DNA of 64,000 nucleotides, taken from contig NZ_CP151767.2 in assembly GCF_038443705.2 (NCBI RefSeq), forward strand, positions 1,736,001 through 1,800,000. Direction: 5' to 3'. The translations under genes were made by a program, and so were the position numbers. Numbering within the stretch: position 1 is the first letter of the stretch; each line of letters begins with the position of its first letter. Positions 55,901-63,781 of this stretch are shown here, piece by piece. Under the pieces are notes generated by a model that did not search any database, was not told the origin of the DNA, and saw nothing but the letters and a program-made list of their open reading frames with translations. Source of the stretch: Yoonia sp. SS1-5. GTDB taxonomy: Bacteria; Pseudomonadota; Alphaproteobacteria; Rhodobacterales; Rhodobacteraceae.

Positions 55901-56133
55901 CGCGTCCGGCCCCGTTGCGGGTCATTCTGGCCCGGCCCGAAACCGAGGATGAAGAAGAAAACATGTCGCTCGAAAAACTGATGCATATCGAGGCCCTGCA
56001 AGAGGCGTTTATCGTCGACGAGGTGTTCGACGGGATCGGCGACGAGTTAAGCAAGTATGACGTGCATCTGGGGCTGCAAACGATGGGGCTGCAAACCGCC
56101 TATTGGCTGGATACGGGGATTGTTGGGGAATGA
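52957..56133 (+). CDS. srfB: SrfB-family protein (actin/Hsp70-fold ATPase)
   Basis: The 1058-residue protein carries an actin/Hsp70-type nucleotide fold. Phosphate-1 motif DIGNSRTCGIF begins at Asp294, phosphate-2 motif DIGGGTTDLMI at Asp609, and a later VVLLTGRPSRLP (about 826) is the adenosine-type motif. Length and layout fit SrfB of the srfABC operon, first named in Salmonella as SsrB-regulated genes. Its biochemical role is not settled. Start ATG 52957 overlaps the upstream stop. ATG 52975 is an alternative. It is followed by srfC with an ATGA overlap. Confidence 0.88.
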   Translation: MRNADTMFDKNEGLADLPKWQDEVTIVPFSGIQILDFGFKMDDVASKGRYLEKTVGHEGDMTKRMLIPLPANVDEASEIIDTKAEDDPDPYTIDQERALAPFLNTWVPVPVLRIKRDKGIKLGERYDPGPTSWARVRVTELEQPDPKTGHTHRVHLALDTMLGAKNAAERFVAPDEDDVKNPREFRFVSDSSAVTWFLSNPQSSEARPDLTVDHQRWVSDWVRELFIDFKQREAAEMDRVFREDRLKYHFEHWSRYLQFLATVDAAVDIPKIRFLDTVSPRDAVPPVEVDLVLDIGNSRTCGIFIERFPDGSQVDLTRSFPLQLRDLSRPEFTYSGLIESRVEFADLTFGKDRYASLSGRGNGFLWPSFVRVGPEAQRLTQAEMGTETTSGLSSPKRYLWDTAPTRQDWRFHNHTDPNNLPRNARAIMLYLNEAGDELAEVEREIKEGLRRKEDTSLASAIRPRFSRSSVYTFMLCELISQALIQINDPAGRLRRYQTNLPRRLSRIILTLPTATPVQEQKIIRSRTNAALSLVWKRLGIAKGSSNISIEPELIVEWDEASCTQLVYLYSEIAQRLNGQIDAYLDLKGTRRRHHVTGEVQPSMRLACIDIGGGTTDLMITTYFGKDNAVLDPHQTFREGFRIAGDDLVRKIVADIVLPELAASVEAAGGRDVAGRLRELFAGDVGGIDAQQVQKRRQFTLRVLQPLAVALISAAETATDDADIVASVNDILGVSPDPNHAAELAAQENLAPDAPVPEPRMLLNVPETVRDYLETPMRAQGAPNWTLQDLEFSTTVTAIDTVVRDVFHGALDNMLEVIDHLGADVVLLTGRPSRLPVVRAMVEEAMVVPPDRIVSMHTYRTDRWYPYRNLITQRIDDPKSTVAVGGMLIALSGSRMPNFKVQTEAYRMRSTARYIGPMENNGQIMQANVLFHPGNPAAGQKANTRAELNLYNPRPIGFRQLPLERWTTTPLYQLDFANDAARARPAPLRVILARPETEDEEENMSLEKLMHIEALQEAFIVDEVFDGIGDELSKYDVHLGLQTMGLQTAYWLDTGIVGE

Positions 56134-58793
56134 GCGAGGCACAAACAGACGGCCAAACCGCCCTGATCGCACGGTGCAACACATTCATCGAGCAGACGAA
56201 GGCGGGCATCGACTGGGTCAAGCTGGAGGAGAATGCCGAAACGGTCGGCGTTCAGCGCGAGTCGATTGAACGGAACTTTCGCCGGTCCATCCGCAGGGCA
56301 GGCAAGCTGCGCGATGCGGCAGGCACAAATATGGCCGTCAGCGTCTTTGGCCCCTCGCAGAACGGCAAATCCTTTCTGGTATCCGTGCTGGCACGCCCCG
56401 AGAACAAACCGCTGATTTCTGCATTCAACGATCCCGACGGCGCGCTGAGCTATATTCGCGACATCAACCCCGCCGGCGAGGGCGAAAGTACAGGCCTTGT
56501 AACCCGTTTCACGATGGAACGGGGCCAGACGCCGGCGGGCTATCCGATCATGCTGCAGATGCTGACTGTTTCGGACATGGTCCAGACCATTGGCAACACG
56601 TTCTTCATGGATGGCGACCAGTCCGAACAATCCCCCGAAGTCAGCGACATCGCCGCGCATGTGGGCAAATTTGCGGATCGAGCCAAGGCAGGCGGGCTGA
56701 CCAATAACGGTCTGACCGAAGATGATGTCTGGGAAATTGCCGACTATGTCGAGCGCAATTTCAAAAGCTATGCCTACGCCAATGCGCTTGCGCCCTTCTG
56801 GCCCGAGGCGGCCAAGATCGCGCCTGCCCTGCCGCTTGCCGATCTGGGCAGTTTCTTTGCGATTGTCTGGGGCAACCACAAGGAATTCACGCAAGTTTTT
56901 CAGCGCCTTGTCGAGGGGTTGAGCAAGATTGGTTTTGCAACGACGGCCTACGCGCCGATGGCCGCGCTTGTGCCGCGCCAAAGCTCTATCATCGACGTTG
57001 CACAGCTTTATCTGCTGGATAAAGACGACACCTCCATGCTGGAACTGTCGCTGCCCGATGGCCAGACCATGAGCCTGCAACGCAGTGTCGTCTCGGCGCT
57101 GACCGCAGAATTTGTCCTGCCGATGCAGGATCTGCCTGATCCGATGTTCCAGCAAACCGATCTGTTGGATTTCCCCGGCGCCCGGAACCGCTTTTCCGAC
57201 CCGCTAGAGCGGACATTCGTCGACCCCGAAGGCGGCATTGGCCGTCTGCTATTGCGCGGCAAGGTCGCCTATCTGTTTGATCGCTATGTCGAAGACCAGA
57301 AGATCAACGCGATGCTGCTGTGCATTCGCGACAGCAATATGGATACGATTGATCTGCCCCGGCTGATCGAAAACTGGATCGGGTTGACCCAGGGGGCAAC
57401 CCCGCAGATGCGCCAGCAGGCCGCCTGCATCCTGTTTTTTGTCATGACATTCTTTGACAATCATCTGGTGGACAGTGCCGCGGCCAGCGAGGATTCATTC
57501 CGCTTTGAAAAACGGGTGGACGAATCCCTGTTGAAAGGGTTCCGGTCCGGTGACTGGATCGCCGAATGGACCCCGGGGCAGAAATTCAACAATTGCTACT
57601 GGATGCGAAACCCCAATTATCCCGCAGAGCCGTTCTTTACCTATGACCGCACGCAGGATCCCTGGCTGGAAACATCAAATCCCGACAAGGCCGGTCGTCT
57701 GGCCGAACTGCGCAACGGCTGCTTGTCCGCACCGCTGGTACAAGCGCATTTCGCCGATCCCGAAGCCGCGTGGGATGCCGCTATGACCGCCAATGACGGT
57801 GGGGTCAGTTATCTGAAAACCAACCTGCGCCCGGTCTGCAAGCTTGATCGCAAGCTGGACCAGATCAACGTTCAGGTCGCCGCACTTGAGGAAAGCGTCG
57901 CCTCGACCCTGCGCCCGATGTATGTTTCCGACGATTTCGAAAAACGGCGCAAGGAAAAGCAACGGGCCGCCGATGCGGTGCTGGATGGGCTGCTGACATC
58001 GCTGGATCGCCGCAACTTTGCGCAGTTTCTGGCCGAAATGATGGTGGATTCCGACGTCGTCGTGGATGAGATGTCGAAAGTCCCCGGCAATATCAGGATC
58101 AGCAATGCGGCAGGCAGCGCATCAGCTGCGACAGAATCGTCGACCCGCCGGCTTTTGCCGCGTCGTGGCCAGGCCGCACCCCCACCCCCGGCCGAGGATG
58201 CACCCGCTGGCGAATTGCAAACAATGACCCGGGCCGAGTTTCAGACACAGGTTGTTCTGAAAAACTGGTTCGACCGGCTTGAAGCGCTCAAGCGGGATCG
58301 CGAATTGTTCAAGACTTACGGGCTGACCCGCGAGGCAATGACAGATCTCGCGGCCGAGATGGTGCAGGCAAGCCGCCGTATCGACTTGCAGGGGGCGATC
58401 CGCAAGCAACTGGACGATTCAGGCTATGGGTTGACCCTGGATGGTCAGGCCCGGCCTGCGGCACTGCTGGCATGCGAGCGGCTCAACCGGTTTGTCACGA
58501 CCCTGGGTCTGGAGGACGTAGCCCCCACTGATCGGCCCGTGATCGAACCGCATCCCGATGACCCCGGTGCCGACGCGGTCACCGTATTTGCACCCCGACC
58601 CGTCAGGTCGTCGGTCATGGACCTGCCGCAGACCCCGCGCCCGACGCTGACGGATTTCTTCCAGAACTGGGCCCATGCGCTGGATTACGCGTTCGTCGAA
58701 AACGCGTCATTCCTTGGTGGCGGACAGGTCAATTCCACCCAAAATCGCGCGCTTGGGGCGATCTTGCATGAATTGTCAGGTGAGGAGGAGTAG
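56130..58793 (+). CDS. srfC: SrfC-family P-loop protein (GTPase-like)
   Basis: The 887-residue protein matches SrfC, always found beside SrfB. It has a P-loop GPSQNGKS at residues 74-81 and a DFPG (G3-like) motif at about 347-350, as in dynamin-like GTPases, with an unusually long insertion between them. The C-terminal half is helical with a charged coiled-coil stretch (about 600-640) and a Pro-rich linker. SrfB and SrfC probably work as an NTP-driven pair. ATG 56130 overlaps the srfB stop. Confidence 0.87.
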   Translation: MSEAQTDGQTALIARCNTFIEQTKAGIDWVKLEENAETVGVQRESIERNFRRSIRRAGKLRDAAGTNMAVSVFGPSQNGKSFLVSVLARPENKPLISAFNDPDGALSYIRDINPAGEGESTGLVTRFTMERGQTPAGYPIMLQMLTVSDMVQTIGNTFFMDGDQSEQSPEVSDIAAHVGKFADRAKAGGLTNNGLTEDDVWEIADYVERNFKSYAYANALAPFWPEAAKIAPALPLADLGSFFAIVWGNHKEFTQVFQRLVEGLSKIGFATTAYAPMAALVPRQSSIIDVAQLYLLDKDDTSMLELSLPDGQTMSLQRSVVSALTAEFVLPMQDLPDPMFQQTDLLDFPGARNRFSDPLERTFVDPEGGIGRLLLRGKVAYLFDRYVEDQKINAMLLCIRDSNMDTIDLPRLIENWIGLTQGATPQMRQQAACILFFVMTFFDNHLVDSAAASEDSFRFEKRVDESLLKGFRSGDWIAEWTPGQKFNNCYWMRNPNYPAEPFFTYDRTQDPWLETSNPDKAGRLAELRNGCLSAPLVQAHFADPEAAWDAAMTANDGGVSYLKTNLRPVCKLDRKLDQINVQVAALEESVASTLRPMYVSDDFEKRRKEKQRAADAVLDGLLTSLDRRNFAQFLAEMMVDSDVVVDEMSKVPGNIRISNAAGSASAATESSTRRLLPRRGQAAPPPPAEDAPAGELQTMTRAEFQTQVVLKNWFDRLEALKRDRELFKTYGLTREAMTDLAAEMVQASRRIDLQGAIRKQLDDSGYGLTLDGQARPAALLACERLNRFVTTLGLEDVAPTDRPVIEPHPDDPGADAVTVFAPRPVRSSVMDLPQTPRPTLTDFFQNWAHALDYAFVENASFLGGGQVNSTQNRALGAILHELSGEEE

Positions 58794-58797
58794 TCAG

Positions 58798-59922
58798 ATG
58801 TCAAACTCAGTCACGCTGCACCCCTCGCCCAACCATCCCTCGGGCGGTTTTGCCATTGTCAGGGTGTCAAACCCGCTTGGCCTGTCCCAGACCGCCCGGA
58901 TTTCTGTCTATCACATGTTCATGGAACGCTACCTTGGCGAACATGACTGGCAGCCCGACAGCCATGATTTTGGCCCCTACGAGATATTGCAGGCCGAGGA
59001 TCCACATGCGATCGAGTTCTGCATCGGCCCCGAGATCGTTAATCGGGTCGAAGGGTTCACCAGCGTCAAGGTCGAGGTCGGCGGCCACCCGACCACCCTG
59101 ACATGGCCCGAAAACATCTTGCAGGACGAATCCGCCGTTCCCTATGGCACGATCTATCGCCCACCAGAACCCACAGAACCCCCGCAACAGGACCTTGTGG
59201 GGCAAACGCAGGATGCGCCGGTCGCACCACCGCCAGAGCCCGAGGTCATTGCAGAACCACCTGCTCCTGAACCCGAGCCGGAGCCGACACCCGCCCCGCC
59301 GACACCGCCGCCACCTGAACCCGAGCCGGAGCCCGAGCCGGACACAGGCAAAGGATCACCACTGCCCTGGATCATTCTTGGCATTTTGCTGCTGTTGCTG
59401 ATTGCGGGCGTGGTTTACTGGTTCATGTTCGTGCGCGATGCGGATGGTACCGACGATACCGACACGACGCCCCCGACGGAAACAGAGACAAGCGATGGCG
59501 GACCGGTGCTTCGCCCACCCGAGGAAACCAATTGCAGCGTCAGCTATGCTGCGAATTTCCCGCAGGGTCCGTTGGCCGCACTTGTGCAGTTGGCCGACCT
59601 GTCTGACGAGGGCAATTGCGAGCCGCCCATCGACGACCAGTTCGCGTTGCGCGTCATCGAAAGCGCCGCCGCCGGCGGATCAGCCGAAGCGCTTGCCGCA
59701 TTGGGTGACGTCTATAACGGCTTTGTCGACGACCCCATTATCGAGGGGCGCCTTGGCCTGGCACTTTCCGACGATGCGGCGATTGCGTTTGACTACTACC
59801 GGCGGGCGCAGGCCGCCGGTGCGACAGACCTGTCCGCACAGCTTGGTCCGCTTTGCGACGGCACTGCTGACACGCAGGACTTTCTACTGATCCAGGACCG
59901 ACAGGAGCTATGTGTACCATGA
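58798..59922 (+). CDS. Membrane protein with PEP-repeat linker and Sel1-like C-terminus
   Basis: The 374-residue protein starts at ATG 58798 after the ribosome site GAGGAGGAG. It has an N-terminal domain of about 115 residues (unrecognised), then a long Pro-Glu-Pro repeat linker (about 120-185). A membrane helix (about 188-212), an acidic T/D linker and a C-terminal region with a Sel1-like repeat (SAEALAALGDVYNG, AIAFDYYRRAQAAGA) follow. The layout, with a cytoplasmic N-domain and a periplasmic C-domain, is like the SrfA-type proteins upstream. It overlaps the vWA gene as ATGA. Confidence 0.75.
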   Translation: MSNSVTLHPSPNHPSGGFAIVRVSNPLGLSQTARISVYHMFMERYLGEHDWQPDSHDFGPYEILQAEDPHAIEFCIGPEIVNRVEGFTSVKVEVGGHPTTLTWPENILQDESAVPYGTIYRPPEPTEPPQQDLVGQTQDAPVAPPPEPEVIAEPPAPEPEPEPTPAPPTPPPPEPEPEPEPDTGKGSPLPWIILGILLLLLIAGVVYWFMFVRDADGTDDTDTTPPTETETSDGGPVLRPPEETNCSVSYAANFPQGPLAALVQLADLSDEGNCEPPIDDQFALRVIESAAAGGSAEALAALGDVYNGFVDDPIIEGRLGLALSDDAAIAFDYYRRAQAAGATDLSAQLGPLCDGTADTQDFLLIQDRQELCVP

Positions 59923-61844
59923 TTTTCAGCCACGCATCACGACCCTTGATGGCTGCGATTGTGGCCGCGGGACTGGCATTTGCGGCGCCTTTCGCCGAGG
60001 CCGCCCCCCTATTGGTCGATGGCAAGCAAACCGTCTATCAAAGGGTCCTGACCCGGCCCGATGTCAGCCTGTATGACGCGCAGGACGGGGCAGTCCAAAG
60101 CCAGTTCACCCCGTTCGAGCCGCTTTATGTATTCGAGCGCACGGCCGCATGGCTGCAGGTCGGCCGGTCCGCCAGCGGCGAGCCGATGGGCTGGGTCAAG
60201 GTCGAGGATGTCGTTGACTGGAACCAGAATATCGTGGCGGCCTTTACCAACCCCGCCAACCGCACCCGGCAGATCATGTTTGATACGCTTGATGATCTCT
60301 ATTGGTTGATGAACCACGAGGCCGTGATTGACCTGCACCCTCAGCTGGTCACGGAAATCGACGCAGGCTCTGTCCGCGATGGCCGTGGGATTGTGGGTGT
60401 CGAGCCCCCAGAATTCATTGATATTCAGGGCAATTTCTACATCATGCCAATCCTTGATTTCACCGAGGACCTGCACCCGCTTTCCGCCGAACGAAACCTG
60501 ATGATGGAAGTTGCCACCATCCCGCTGGAAGAAAGCGACGGCGGTGCGGGCCTTGCGGACCCGTTTGATGTGGGCGTTGTCTTTGTCATCGACACAACCG
60601 CGTCCATGGATGTGCATTTCCCGGTCGTGCAGGCCCAGGTTCAGGATTTGGTCAACCGCATCGCAGGATCCGATGTGGGATCGCGAGTGAATTTCGGGAT
60701 TGTTGCCTTCCGCGATGATACCAGCGGCGATTATGATGCGTTGGAATACCGGGTCCGCGAGGTCTTGCCGCTGGAACGGCGGGCCGATCAGACCATTGTC
60801 GTGGATACGCTGGGTGGACTGGAAGATGCTGGTATCTCCAGCCCCGGGGTCAGCGAAGACAGCTTCTCTGCCGTCAGCTATGCGCTGCAGGATGTGGATT
60901 GGTCCGGTGGCGGGCGCCCGTTTGGCGGCAAATACATCGTGTTGATCACGGATGCGGCCCCAAAACTGCCCGGACAATCGGGCGGCACCAATGCACGCGA
61001 CACCTACGATTTCACTGCGCAGGATTTGCAGGCCACGGCAGAGGCGCTGGGAACCGGCATCATTGCTATTCACCTCAAGACCGCGACCGCGGGCGAGGCC
61101 AATCACCAACTGGCCGAAACGCAGTATGACATTCTGACCAGCTTTGGCGGTACAAGCCATTATTCCGGGATCGAAGGTGGCAGTGCCGATGCGCTGGCCG
61201 CCGAAACGGACCGTATCGTCACCTTCGTCAAGGATGAGGTCTTGCGCGCGGATGGCGCCACACCGGAACAATCCGACGATGACACTGGCACGGCCTTGCT
61301 GGAATTGGGCAATGAATTGCGGCTGCGCTATCTGGGCCAGCAACGTGGAACCGCCGCCCCCGATATCGTCCGTTCATGGGTATCGCAGCTGGGGGTCGAT
61401 GATCCGCGCCGCGAGGCGATGTCCTTCCGCCTTCTGGTCACCCGCAATGAGTTGGCAACGATGGCCGACTTGCTGGACGAATTCTACAATATCGGGAACA
61501 CCTTTCAGGACGACACCGATATCGAGGATTTTCACACCAATATTCGCGAGGCCATTGTCAGGCTGGCACAAAACCCCGAGCGCGTGATCAACCCGTCGGC
61601 AGAACGATCAGGCGACGCATTAGAGTTCCTGTCTGATCTTCCCTATCGCAGCCAGTTGCTGCGGATGAGCGCGGATTTCTGGATTGAAAACCCCGGACAG
61701 CGTCGGGTGATTCTGGACGGGCTGAACTCCAAGAAACGCAGCTATCAACGGTGGCTGACAACCCCCGATGTCTGGGTTCCGCTTTACGAGGGTGCGCCAG
61801 ACAGCGAATGGGTCACCGCCCTGCCGATAGAGTTTCTGCCCTAA
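59919..61844 (+). CDS. Secreted SH3-vWA protein, like the periplasmic part of PpkA
   Basis: The 641-residue protein has a signal peptide (cut near AEA-AP), a bacterial SH3-like domain (about 30-100) and a von Willebrand factor A domain (about 220-420) with the MIDAS motif DTTAS. The C-terminal region of about 220 residues includes LRLRYLGQQRGTAAPDIVR, LLVTRNELATMADLLDEF and DLPYRSQLLRMSADFW. This whole order resembles the periplasmic half of the type VI secretion kinase PpkA, but no kinase domain is present. ATG 59919 overlaps the upstream stop. A nearby ATG at 59910 is too close to the ribosome site. Confidence 0.8.
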   Translation: MIFSHASRPLMAAIVAAGLAFAAPFAEAAPLLVDGKQTVYQRVLTRPDVSLYDAQDGAVQSQFTPFEPLYVFERTAAWLQVGRSASGEPMGWVKVEDVVDWNQNIVAAFTNPANRTRQIMFDTLDDLYWLMNHEAVIDLHPQLVTEIDAGSVRDGRGIVGVEPPEFIDIQGNFYIMPILDFTEDLHPLSAERNLMMEVATIPLEESDGGAGLADPFDVGVVFVIDTTASMDVHFPVVQAQVQDLVNRIAGSDVGSRVNFGIVAFRDDTSGDYDALEYRVREVLPLERRADQTIVVDTLGGLEDAGISSPGVSEDSFSAVSYALQDVDWSGGGRPFGGKYIVLITDAAPKLPGQSGGTNARDTYDFTAQDLQATAEALGTGIIAIHLKTATAGEANHQLAETQYDILTSFGGTSHYSGIEGGSADALAAETDRIVTFVKDEVLRADGATPEQSDDDTGTALLELGNELRLRYLGQQRGTAAPDIVRSWVSQLGVDDPRREAMSFRLLVTRNELATMADLLDEFYNIGNTFQDDTDIEDFHTNIREAIVRLAQNPERVINPSAERSGDALEFLSDLPYRSQLLRMSADFWIENPGQRRVILDGLNSKKRSYQRWLTTPDVWVPLYEGAPDSEWVTALPIEFLP

Positions 61845-61847
61845 CTC

Positions 61848-62588
61848 ATGGAGGCGCTGATCACCTGCCCCGCGCTAAAGGTCAGCCTGCAGGATGCCGC
61901 AGGTGTGTTCACGTTGCAGGCAGATGATTTCCGGATCACACCGGGTGAGGCCGTGGCCATTACAGGCCCCAGCGGTTCGGGCAAGTCGCTGTTTCTCGAG
62001 GCGCTATCCCTTGTCCGCCGGCCGGATGATGGCAGCGCCATCGTGTTTCATTTTCCAGATGGCGACATCGCCCCGGTCCCGTTTTGGGACGCCCCGGGCG
62101 GCGATACTGATCTGGCCTTTCTGCGCCGCAAACGGTTTGGGTTTGTGCCGCAAACGGGCGAATTGCTGCCATTTCTGTCTGTGCGCGAAAATATCATGCT
62201 AAGCCAGCAGATGAACGGGATCACCGACACCGATTTTGTGGCCTATCTGCTGGATCGGCTGGACCTGACGCAGGCCATTGACGCTGCCACCAGTCGCCTG
62301 TCGGTTGGTGAGCGCCAGCGCGTGGCCATTGCCCGCGCCCTTGCCCATCGCCCGGCCATCATCATTGCCGATGAGCCGACCGCGCCGCTTGACCCGCAGC
62401 GCAGCGATGTGGCGGTGCGTCTGCTTGTCGAACTGGCCAAGGCGCAAGATGCGGCATTGATCCTGTCCACGCACGATATGGGAATTGCGCGAGGGCATGG
62501 ATTGACCCGCTGGGTCTGTGCCGTTGGCGGAAACGAGGATCACGTGATCAGCCGTCTGATCCCCCATGCCCAATCGGTTGCTGCATGA
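61848..62588 (+). CDS. ABC transporter ATPase (TagT/LolD-like)
   Basis: The 246-residue ATPase has Walker A GPSGSGKS (about 40-47), signature LSVGERQRVAIARAL (about 150) and Walker B IIIADEPTAPLD (about 172). These are the marks of the LolD/MacB-type ATPases that pair with FtsX-like permeases. It starts 4 bases after the vWA gene and overlaps the permease gene as ATGA. In type VI secretion the TagT ATPase has the same neighbours, hence the comparison. Confidence 0.88.
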   Translation: MEALITCPALKVSLQDAAGVFTLQADDFRITPGEAVAITGPSGSGKSLFLEALSLVRRPDDGSAIVFHFPDGDIAPVPFWDAPGGDTDLAFLRRKRFGFVPQTGELLPFLSVRENIMLSQQMNGITDTDFVAYLLDRLDLTQAIDAATSRLSVGERQRVAIARALAHRPAIIIADEPTAPLDPQRSDVAVRLLVELAKAQDAALILSTHDMGIARGHGLTRWVCAVGGNEDHVISRLIPHAQSVAA

Positions 62589-63781
62589 AGGCGCTGGTGC
62601 TCAAATTATCCCTGCGGGACATGCTGCATCACCGGCTTGAGCTGCTTTGCAATCTTGCGCTGATCCTTGGGATTGTCGTGCCGTTGCTGGCGGTTCTGGG
62701 CGCCAAGAACGGGCTGACCGCAGGGCTGCTTGACCGGCTGAACCAGCAACCTGGCTTGTTGGACATCGAAACCACCGGCAACGAGGCTGTCTCTGACGCG
62801 CAGTTTGATGCCGTCGCAGCGCTCGACGGCGTGGCCTTTGCCATCCAAAAAAACCGCAGCCGCAATGATTTCATGATTGCGAAACTGGCAGAGGGCACCC
62901 GGTTTTCAAACGCCCGGATTATTCCGACCCGCGCCGGTGATCCGCAACTGGGGGCGTTGGCGGCACCAACCATGACCAACGTGATTGTCAGCGCTGGTCT
63001 GGCAGCAGCCCTTGGCGCAGAAACCGGCGACAGCCTGACCGTGGCAACCGACGCGCCCGGCCGATCCAGACAGGCCCGGACCAGCCTGATCATCGACGCG
63101 GTCTTGCCCGAGGCTGCGCTGGACGGCGTCGCCATCCTTGTCCCCCTCACATTCGCCGAACAGCTCGAGGCTTTTGCCGAGGGTTTTGCGATCCCTGATT
63201 TCGGGATCACCGAAGGGCGGGACCTGTCGCAACGGATCACCACATATGAGGGCCTGCGGGTCACGGTCGATCAGCTTACCGATGTGGGACCTGTCGCCAG
63301 CCAGATACAGGCCATGCTGAACCGCAATACAAATTCCAAGGCCGCACAGATCGCAGGCACCTTGCTGACCGTCCAATATCTGGCCAGGGCCTTTGCAATC
63401 ATCGCGCTGGTCGGGGCGGTGGGGGTGACAGCCGCACTTGCCGCGTCGCTGGTGAACGCGGTTGTTCGCAAAAGGCGGGCGATTGCCACGGTCATGCTGC
63501 TGGGTGCTGCACGCAAGGACATGGTGCTGTTCCCGGTCGCCCCTGCGCTGATCACGATCATGGTAGGGCTGCTGCTGTCGCTGCTATGCTATGTGGGGCT
63601 GGTCGCATTGGCCAATGCGCTGCAGGCAGGTGGCGGCCCGGGCGTGGCAATGCGGCTGCCGGGTGCAGATATCGCGCTGCTGCTTCTGGGGGGCATCCTG
63701 TTGGCCGGGCTAGTCAGCGCGCTGGCCATCCGAAAACTCTTTTCCGTTGATCCTGCCATCATATTGAGGGACCAGTCATGA
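62585..63781 (+). CDS. FtsX-like ABC permease (TagS-like)
   Basis: The 398-residue protein has one N-terminal helix (about 18-40), a large periplasmic domain and three C-terminal helices (about 265-290, 320-345 and 370-395). That is the FtsX/MacB topology of mechanotransmitting permeases. Its gene overlaps the ATPase upstream and the next gene downstream (ATGA at 63778). With the vWA protein before and an FGE-like start after it, the order matches the Tag sensory module. Confidence 0.84.
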   Translation: MKALVLKLSLRDMLHHRLELLCNLALILGIVVPLLAVLGAKNGLTAGLLDRLNQQPGLLDIETTGNEAVSDAQFDAVAALDGVAFAIQKNRSRNDFMIAKLAEGTRFSNARIIPTRAGDPQLGALAAPTMTNVIVSAGLAAALGAETGDSLTVATDAPGRSRQARTSLIIDAVLPEAALDGVAILVPLTFAEQLEAFAEGFAIPDFGITEGRDLSQRITTYEGLRVTVDQLTDVGPVASQIQAMLNRNTNSKAAQIAGTLLTVQYLARAFAIIALVGAVGVTAALAASLVNAVVRKRRAIATVMLLGAARKDMVLFPVAPALITIMVGLLLSLLCYVGLVALANALQAGGGPGVAMRLPGADIALLLLGGILLAGLVSALAIRKLFSVDPAIILRDQS

